Assembly: GCA_005765155.1 (NCBI GenBank)
Contig: VCCP01000004.1
Coordinates: 4,774,001 to 4,838,000 of the forward strand
DNA length: 64,000 nt
Reading direction: 5' to 3'
From: Zelopaecilomyces penicillatus
Lineage: Eukaryota > Ascomycota > Sordariomycetes > Hypocreales > Pseudodiploosporaceae
In this document: piece after piece, positions 56,827 to 64,000 of the stretch
Layout: the number at the start of each line of letters is the position of its first letter
Position numbering within the stretch: position 1 is the stretch's first letter
Made by a program: the position numbers and the translations under genes
Notes under the pieces: model-generated
What the model saw: only the letters and a program-made list of their open reading frames with translations
What the model was told of the DNA's origin: nothing
The model's database searches: none

Positions 56827-57509
56827 TTTAGCGTATATATACTGCGTAGATAGGGGGGATGTGGTTCTTGGGTCGGGGGACCGCTTGGAGCAAGCAATGC
56901 AAGCGCAAAATTATGAAAACGAGCCTTGAAAGAATACGTTGGGTATCGTAAAGAAACGTGTGAGAAATGCTTGTGTTCAGGTGGTGCAAGGTAGCGGGCA
57001 ATGGACGATGGCAGAATTTAATGGACCACCTGTTTGCGCGCCAACGGGTTCTACAGACAGCGAGCGCATTGAGGCAGCGACTGTTTGGGCGGTGTCGCCT
57101 AATCAACAGTGGCGGGGTTACTCGGGGAAACAACGGTGTTGTCAGCGTCAACCCCCTGTATCTGACGAATTGCTCGCACACTGTTGCACCGCTGGCACTG
57201 TTGGGTCTTCAGGCGTCTTCAGGCGTCTCAAGTATGGATCTCAAGCTATCCCGTCTGCGGTACTTTTGTGTGCCTGTCACGTGTGAGCATGTTGGTTTGG
57301 TGGCTGCCTGCCTGCAGCACCACAGCAGCTGCCACCAGCTCAGGCACAAAGGTACTTAGGTACATCAGAGCTCATTGCCTCACCGCCAAAATTTCTCAGA
57401 TGGCAGAAAATGAGTCTTCGCAAGTTCCAGTCATGAAATTTTGCGAGCTGCCCCACCAGCCTCTAGAGTGTCTAGTTCAACAATTGCAATTGCTGCAAAG
57501 CCGACCAGA
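56827..57509. promoter_or_regulatory. Shared upstream region of the divergent EB1 and DRS1 genes
   Basis: 683 bases between the two start codons of divergently transcribed genes. No gene inside. It must contain both promoters and leaders, so some elements are likely shared. Confidence 0.6.
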
Positions 57510-59889
57510 ATGGCGCCGTCACATAAGAAAAGGCCAATTGAAGATGAATTCATTCATACCCTCTCAGATAACGAGGATTTTCCCATAGAGGAAGAGACAG
57601 CACCTGTAGTCCAGCCGCCAAAGAAGAAAACCAAGACCAACAAAAAGGCGAAAACCGAGGAGTCGGCCGAACGAGAAGATGTTGAAGGGATTTGGGGCCA
57701 AAAAGATGATGATGATGGGGCAATGGACTCGGGCTTTGAGTTTGGTGCCGACGATGCCGGCGAATTCGATCACGATGAGTTTGAAGGTTGGGGTCTTGAG
57801 GGAGCCAGGAAGGGCATGGCTTTCGAGAAGAAGGGTGTGGATCTCGACGAGATAATAAGACGCCGGAGAGAAAAGAAGGGCATTCAAAATAAAGTCGAGG
57901 CTACCGAGGAGCAAGACGCAGTGGACTCCGACGACGATGCTGGAGTCGATCTTGATGATGATGCGGATGAAGTTCTAGCGGATGATGCTTTTGGTATGAA
58001 CGTCGATTCTGAAGCAGAAGGCTCTGAAAAGGATGAAGACGAAAAGCCTGAAGGTGAAGAAGATGAAGATGATGAGCTAGCTTCAGACAATGACTCTATC
58101 GCTACCCCAGTGGGACATCCCGAGGATGACATGTCGGATGCGAGCGATGCGGAAGAAGACCCCGAGGAAAAGGCCAAGCGAGATGCCTTCTTTGCTCCAG
58201 AGGAGAAACAGGTTCCAGGAAAGAAGACGGATACCTCATCATTTCAGGCCATGTCTCTGTCACGACCTATCCTGCGTGGTTTGTCCGCTGTGGGGTTCAT
58301 CAAGCCTACTCCTATTCAAGCCAAGAGCATACCTATTGCTCTCATGGGGAAAGACCTTGTTGGTGGTGCAGTTACTGGATCTGGAAAGACGGGCGCCTTT
58401 GTTTTACCCATCCTTGAACGACTACTCTACCGGCCTAAGAAAATACCGACGACGCGTGTTGTTATTCTTCTTCCAACCCGTGAATTGGCCATTCAATGTC
58501 ATGCAGTGGCTATGAAATTGGCAGCGCATACCGATATCAAGTTTACGCTAGCAGTTGGAGGTCTTAGTTTGAAGATGCAAGAAACTGAACTACGGTTGAG
58601 GCCCGATGTCATTATTGCTACTCCTGGCCGTTTCATTGATCACATGAGAAACTCGGCCAGTTTCAATGTCGACACAGTTGAAATTTTAGTTCTCGACGAA
58701 GCCGACAGAATGCTGGAAGATGGATTCGCGGACGAACTGAACGAGATTCTCACAACCCTTCCGAAATCACGCCAAACAATGCTATTTTCTGCCACCATGA
58801 CATCGACCGTGGATCGTCTCATCAAGGTCGGTCTGAATAAACCGGTCAGAGTAATGGTTGACTCGCAGAAAAAGACGGTTAGCACCCTGGTGCAAGAGTT
58901 TGTCCGATTGCGACCTGGCCGCGAGGAGAAACGTCTGGGGTATCTAGTCCAGATTTGTAAAACTCTTTATACTGAGAAAGTTATCATCTTCTTCCGTCAA
59001 AAGAAGGATGCTCACCGAGCTCGGATTATCTTTGGTTTGCTTGGGCTGTCCTGTGCAGAATTACACGGAAGCATGAATCAAACACAGGTATGTAATTATA
59101 CGGGGCTTTATAAAAATTTTCTGTGCCACTACTAACACACCACAGCGTATCGAGAGCGTGGAATCTTTCCGAGATGGCAAAGTGTCGTATCTGCTCGCTA
59201 CAGATTTGGCTTCTCGTGGTCTGGATATCAAGGGCGTTGATACCGTCATCAATTACGAGGCACCACAATCAGTTGAGATTTACGTGCATCGAGTCGGTCG
59301 AACAGCCCGTGCTGGGCGTAAAGGTACAGCTTTGACTTTAGCTGCTGAGCCTGACCGCAAGGTTGTCAAAGCTGCTGTCAAGGCTGGTAAAGATCAAGGA
59401 GCCAAAATCGCCAGTCGCATTATAGACTCCAACGATGCGGATAAATGGCAAGCTCAGATTGATGAGATGGATGATGAGATTGATGAAATTATCAAAGAGG
59501 AAAAGGAGGAAAGACAGCTTGCGCAGGTAGAGATGCAGCTCAAAAAGGGAGTAAACATGATTCAACACGCGGCCGAGATCCAGTCAAGACCTAAACGGAC
59601 ATGGTTTGAGTCACAACACGACAAGGAGAAATCCAAGCTAGCTGGTCGGGTTGAGCTGAATGGCCCCCAAGAGACGGCGAAGAGTAAGAAAGGTGCGGGC
59701 AAGTTGAGCAACAAGGACAAGAAGAAACTCGACTTGAAGACGTTCCGCGCTGAGGGTCGGGAGTGGAAGAAAGGCAAAGGAGATGCAGCAGCGGCAGGCA
59801 AGGCTGGCAAAGGGGCGAAGAAGGTCGCCAGCAAAGGCAAGCCCAAGGTTCAGATCAAGGGGAAGGGGAAAGGAGGGAAGAAGAGATAG
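57510..59889 (+). CDS. DRS1: ATP-dependent RNA helicase Drs1
   Basis: Two exons, 57510-59087 and 59146-59889, join in phase 0 (58-bp intron with CTAAC) to 773 residues. The N-terminal 240 residues are acidic and basic tracts typical of nucleolar proteins. The DEAD-box core has every motif: PTPIQ, GSGKTG (Lys293), PTRELAIQ, TPGR, DEAD (396-399), SAT, IIFF, ATDLASRGLDI and HRVGRTARAG. A coiled charged segment (DEMDDEIDEIIKEEKEERQL) and a very basic C-terminus follow, as in yeast Drs1. It works in maturation of the large ribosomal subunit. The ATG at 57510 was chosen because the frame upstream has no ATG in a good context. Confidence 0.95.
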
Positions 59890-60991
59890 AAATGTGAAGC
59901 CATTCACAGGGAAAACCACAGCTTGTAGATATGTCAACTAATTCAATGTAAAAACCCAGCAAGCCTTGCATGCCGAATACAGCACATGATGAATAGTACA
60001 GAGTTATTGCTCGTGCACATGCCTTTTGTAGTAGTATTTACTTTGCCATTACTATGACTCCGTACAACCCACTCACACTCGTAAGGCTGTACTTCATCTC
60101 CAAGGCACATACAGCCACCCACGGGAGACTAACTGTTCTAATACGATGCACGTAATAGATCGTGTTCCTGCATGAGCAACAAGAACGGGAACCAGGTGGA
60201 TGTGCCGTTGGTCATGCTGGACAGCCCCGCGCAGTTTTGTATGATGACATAATGGAAGAGCTACGGGCAAAGAGCTGTAATTCTGCCCTCACCCAGACTC
60301 TTTCGTCCTATCACCGATCCCAGTTGATCACGAGCTATGAGATCAAGCTATCAGAGCCTCGTACTGTTTTTTTGGCCAGCATCAGAGAGGGTGGTTCGCA
60401 GTAACGCGCAAGTCAGGTGCCAGCATCACCAAACGACGCCGCATGTGTGCACCGCCAGGGCAGCAACATACTGACTGGAGTCAGAAGACTAGCTCGCCTG
60501 AGAGTGACGGCATTTTGTGTTGGCCACATTTTGCTGTTGCGCCGCCACCAAGCGCCTCCTACTGGATTTTATAAAAGTCAAGCCAAGCCAAGCTCCAGAT
60601 ACTGCTTTGATCTGACTTAGTTTACGATCTATCCGCCTCGACTTGAAAAGAGCAACAAGCTGGCGCCTTTTAGAGTCTTCGGTCTCGGTCGTCTGCAACC
60701 GCGCTCACGCCACAAGGAGAGTCTCCTTCGATATCTTGTTCCTCACGCAGTTCGGCAACGTTATCGCGAACGACTATTCAGTTTCCATCTCGATACCCTT
60801 CCGCAATTCAAACACCACTTACAGTCTCGCATATACCGCTACATCCTAGGCGTCGACGGAAGCGCACTCAAAAGAGCCGGGTTCTGGACTTGGTCGCCCG
60901 GCACGGCCGACGGCTGCTGCTGGGTCCCGCAAGGCACAACCAAGCCAGAAGTGCCAGAGGACCGTTACACGCTTCAACTCGACATACAAAA
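59890..60991. other. Intergenic stretch
   Basis: The 3' flank of DRS1 and the upstream region of APP1. Open frame continues upstream of 60992 without an ATG, so an upstream coding exon of APP1 cannot be excluded. Confidence 0.45.
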
Positions 60992-63622
60992 ATGCAACCA
61001 ACTGGAGGAGCACAGACCCGCTATTTTCCCGGACCTGGCGATGAGTTAGAATCATCCAATACTGGGGACGGGACGGAGCGGGGAGGAAGAGGATATAGGC
61101 GGAGGAGGCTAGCAGCCATGGCAGGAAACTTATACCGGAGCGGACAGCAAGCCGTAACAGATATACGAGAAACCTATGCGCAGACTAGAGGCAGAGGAAT
61201 GGACGGGGGCGACTTCGACACCCATGGTAGCACACACATCCCAGGCGCGTTTCCCGATGTGGCTATCACATCCCAAGGCGATGAGCAGATGGTTCTTTTC
61301 CCATGCTACGCCAAACGCCATGTGATGAGAGAATGGACGCAACCCCCAGAGCAGCAGCAGCAGCAGCCGCCGCAGCCGCAGGCGTCAAATGGTGGCTTGC
61401 AAGACGAAGAATACTGGCGGCAGGAGTGGGAGAGGCACGAAGATGAGAAGGCTATTGTTGACGTTGATATCAGGGGTTGGATTTACTCTCCGAACACCGG
61501 CCCTATGACAAGACGAAACCGCTTGTTGATCGGCTTGGCGCGACAATTAAGTGGCATCTCAGCGCCGAGGTCAGACCAGAATTATGGTAGTGGTGGAGCT
61601 CCGGAACAGCAGCCATCGAAACTAGGCGAGCTTAGTGAGCAAGAGAAGATTGCGCGTGAAGCAGCCAAGATTGAGAGGAGGGGTCAAGAAGAGAAGCGAA
61701 TCGCCAACCGTGGAGGTTACAGCGAGCAGCCCCAAGAAGTTGCTGGGAGCTTTGGAGAATCGATCTATCCGCCCAGGTCCCTTCACACAGACACTCGGAC
61801 GCCGGACTCAACACCTGGTAGTCCGACACTTCTGGCGAGACAACCTTCAGCCAATGTTAATGAGCTTAGCGAAACAGAGCTGGTTCTAGCCAACGCCAAC
61901 TTGATGGCGAGGGTAGCACCGTTCATGACGAACCCCCTTGTCGCCCTTCCTATAACTGTGTTCTTCTACAATGCCACAAAATCCCAGTCTCGGACCGTTT
62001 TGACAAACGATGCGGGTCATTTTGTTATCCGAGCACCGCTTGATTTCGTACCAACGCATGTTAGAGTGCTGGCCAACGAAAAGCTCTCCGCCGTGCAGGA
62101 GATTAAGATTATTGAGCCTTTTGGTGTTAGCCTGATCAGCGATATTGACGACACCATCAAAATGTCCAACATCTTGGGAGGGGCGAGGGAAATCTTCCGG
62201 AATACATTTGTGCGCGAGCTTGCGGATCTCAGTATTGAGGGTGTCAAAGAATGGTACAGTGACATGCACGCCATGGGTGTTAGCATTCATTACTGCTCCA
62301 ACAGCCCGTGGCAGTTATTTCCCATGCTGGCAACATTCTTCAAGCTTGGCGGTCTCCCGCCCGGATCTCTCCATCTTAAACAATATTCGGGAATGCTTCA
62401 GGGTATTTTCGAGCCTGTGGCGGAGAGAAAAAAGGGCACTCTAACCCGTCTTTTGAAAGACTTTCCGCATCGAAAGTTTCTCTTGGTAGGGGATAGTGGA
62501 GAGGCTGATCTGGAAGTCTACACGGAACTGGCAATGGCAAACCCGGGTCGGGTGTTGGCCGTCTTCATCAGGGATGTGACGACACCCGAGGGGACCGGTT
62601 ACTTCGAGCAGTCCTTTGATATGTCAAGGCACAAAGCATCGAGCATGACAATGAACGATGGCAGATCGATTAATGCAGAACCCAAAGTCCGACAGAATTC
62701 TGCACCAGGACCAATAAACGAGGGAAAAGCTCCGGTTGGTCCTATGATGGGAACCTTGATTGACTTCTCTGACGAGCCTGAGGAGATGAAAGTGGACGAT
62801 GCTGCAACATTAGAACAGATTAAGAATGGGAACTTGAGACGTAGTACAACGGCAGGTGAACTTCTTGCACGCAAACCAGCACCACCACGGCCGACCAAGC
62901 CTGTATCTCTGAGGAGCTCTCCATCGCTTGTTGGTGCTACCAGTAACACAGTTGGGCTTGGATTATCAGGTGTCAAAGTGTCCCAGGACGCTGACCAGGC
63001 GCCACCAAAGCCCCCTCGGAAACCCGTTGGGAGTGGAGGAGGAAACCAACTCCTTCATCCGTTGTCACAGATACAAAACTCATCTCAACAATCTGTCCGA
63101 TCTGGTGTACAGAGCACGCAAAATGAGGATGGTGCAGGAGATCGTCCTCCACCGCCGCCACCACGACGGCGCGCGACCCCGTCGAACCTGAAAAATCTCA
63201 GCCCTCCCATGTTTAACCATAGTCGGGGTGCATCTTCCAATTCAGATGTTGACTTTGATCCCTTACCTCCGTCCGTGGCTTCTGTACCGGCAACAGGTAT
63301 GACATATTATCGGTCGAGCAGTCGATCTGGCGCGACATCCCCTACCGCATCACCAACGCTGGGCGCTCAGGGGGTGAATCGCAAGTTGGAGTTGTGGCGT
63401 CGTCGCGTAGCTAGAGCGCACGAACAGCTCGACCAGTTGGGTGTTTCTCTGTATACTTGGCGGAAGGGACAGGACGTTGAAGTGGAAGCGTTGGCGATTG
63501 TGAAGCAGACGCTAGATGAGTTGGAACAGGAGACTAAGAAGAAGGAGAAGTCTGTATTGAGGAAGAAGAAGCCACCAGCCCCGCCACCTAAGGATTCAAG
63601 AAGTGGTGGTCTGAGTAGGTGA
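60992..63622 (+). CDS. APP1: Phosphatidate phosphatase App1 (DUF2183)
   Basis: An intronless frame of 876 residues from the ATG at 60992. The catalytic core shows SLISDIDDTIKMSNILGGAR with the DxDxT motif at 384-388, then VSIHYCSNSPWQLFPMLATF, LHLKQYSGMLQGIFEPVAER and FLLVGDSGEADLEVYTELA, the haloacid-dehalogenase-like App1 fold. The N-terminal region includes LAAMAGNLYRSGQQAVTDIR. The C-terminus is Pro-rich with SH3-type ligands (PAPPRPTKP, APPKPPRKP, PPPPPPRRR), as in yeast App1, which binds SH3 proteins of cortical actin patches. The enzyme converts phosphatidate to diacylglycerol at sites of endocytosis. Confidence 0.93.
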   Translation: MQPTGGAQTRYFPGPGDELESSNTGDGTERGGRGYRRRRLAAMAGNLYRSGQQAVTDIRETYAQTRGRGMDGGDFDTHGSTHIPGAFPDVAITSQGDEQMVLFPCYAKRHVMREWTQPPEQQQQQPPQPQASNGGLQDEEYWRQEWERHEDEKAIVDVDIRGWIYSPNTGPMTRRNRLLIGLARQLSGISAPRSDQNYGSGGAPEQQPSKLGELSEQEKIAREAAKIERRGQEEKRIANRGGYSEQPQEVAGSFGESIYPPRSLHTDTRTPDSTPGSPTLLARQPSANVNELSETELVLANANLMARVAPFMTNPLVALPITVFFYNATKSQSRTVLTNDAGHFVIRAPLDFVPTHVRVLANEKLSAVQEIKIIEPFGVSLISDIDDTIKMSNILGGAREIFRNTFVRELADLSIEGVKEWYSDMHAMGVSIHYCSNSPWQLFPMLATFFKLGGLPPGSLHLKQYSGMLQGIFEPVAERKKGTLTRLLKDFPHRKFLLVGDSGEADLEVYTELAMANPGRVLAVFIRDVTTPEGTGYFEQSFDMSRHKASSMTMNDGRSINAEPKVRQNSAPGPINEGKAPVGPMMGTLIDFSDEPEEMKVDDAATLEQIKNGNLRRSTTAGELLARKPAPPRPTKPVSLRSSPSLVGATSNTVGLGLSGVKVSQDADQAPPKPPRKPVGSGGGNQLLHPLSQIQNSSQQSVRSGVQSTQNEDGAGDRPPPPPPRRRATPSNLKNLSPPMFNHSRGASSNSDVDFDPLPPSVASVPATGMTYYRSSSRSGATSPTASPTLGAQGVNRKLELWRRRVARAHEQLDQLGVSLYTWRKGQDVEVEALAIVKQTLDELEQETKKKEKSVLRKKKPPAPPPKDSRSGGLSR

Positions 63623-64000
63623 AGTTCAGGAGGTGAGGGGCATGGATGATGATGTGAATAGTAAGTAGAGCTGGGCCAGGTGCTGTTATATATGTAGCAT
63701 GTTGCATTTTTTTATCGATGATAGACTCGTGTGTACTGGTTGGGAGAAGCGCAGGCGTATACGGATTTTTCTCATTATGACATATTTACATGGGATCAAC
63801 GATTCGCCTACCCTGTATAATTATGGAGCGTTGAACTTGAACTTTTTTTGTGGCATGATGGTAGATTTTTCTTTGATAAAGCATGACTATAATACATAAT
63901 ATGTACTGATAAAAGAATCAAAAGATGACCAGTTACCCTATGACAGGAAAGTGTAGCTTCATTTTCTGCGTTGAGGCATTTCAAACACTGCTTTATCATT
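63623..64000. other. 3' flank of APP1 to the window end
   Basis: AT-rich, with several T runs and no gene seen. Confidence 0.5.

Noticed and set aside
1..64000. tRNA, 5S rRNA, CRISPR arrays, autonomous transposons
   Set aside because: None seen on reading both strands; no cloverleaf with a proper B box, no spaced direct repeats of CRISPR type, and no transposase or reverse-transcriptase frame.

Overview
The window is a piece of a filamentous ascomycete chromosome. Genes carry short (about 55-110 bp) GT-AG introns, some with a CTAAC-like branch site, intergenic spaces are long, and many products belong to fungal families (ERG24, GH3, GH55, hydrophobin-type, Vam7, EB1, Drs1, App1). Gene content and style suggest a Sordariomycete, probably Hypocreales; this is inference, since no marker gene is present. 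Annotation rests on reading frames, splice-site phase and motifs only.

Layout. 0-10 kb: the 3' end of a C-14 sterol reductase gene, a decayed minus-strand gene with several in-frame stops, a long spacer, then a complete secreted GH3 beta-glucosidase. 10-21 kb: three poorly characterised genes (a Cys/His-repeat membrane-type protein with one module per exon, a 166-residue orphan, a small secreted Cys protein) and a GPI-type Cys-rich/Ser-Thr-rich surface protein. 21.3-22.6 kb: a tandem set of three short structured units that look like RNA polymerase III genes. 23.9-26.2 kb: a GH55 exo-beta-1,3-glucanase on the minus strand. 26.2-33.6 kb: more than 7 kb with no convincing gene. 33.6-46.6 kb: an F-box/WD40 ubiquitin-ligase receptor, a DUF7704-type membrane protein, a zinc NADP-alcohol dehydrogenase, a WD40 protein whose start codon seems to be split by an intron, and a hydrophobin-like eight-cysteine protein. 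47-64 kb: a large Pro-rich/coiled-coil membrane protein with minisatellite repeats, then housekeeping genes: Vam7 SNARE, EB1, Drs1 helicase and App1 phosphatidate phosphatase.

The genes do not form one operon or biosynthetic cluster. Two themes recur: cell-wall and surface functions (GH3, GH55, hydrophobin, GPI protein, small secreted protein), and conserved membrane-traffic, cytoskeleton and ribosome functions at the right end. The strongest candidate for something undescribed is the triplet at 21,379-22,580. Each unit has a TTATAAG box about 28 bp upstream, identical 7-bp terminal stems (AGCGAAG/CTTCGCT), an A-box-like TAGC at +8, a variable 81-88 nt core ending in T5, and a B-box-like GGTTCGATTC downstream, resembling the promoter layout of U6 snRNA genes.
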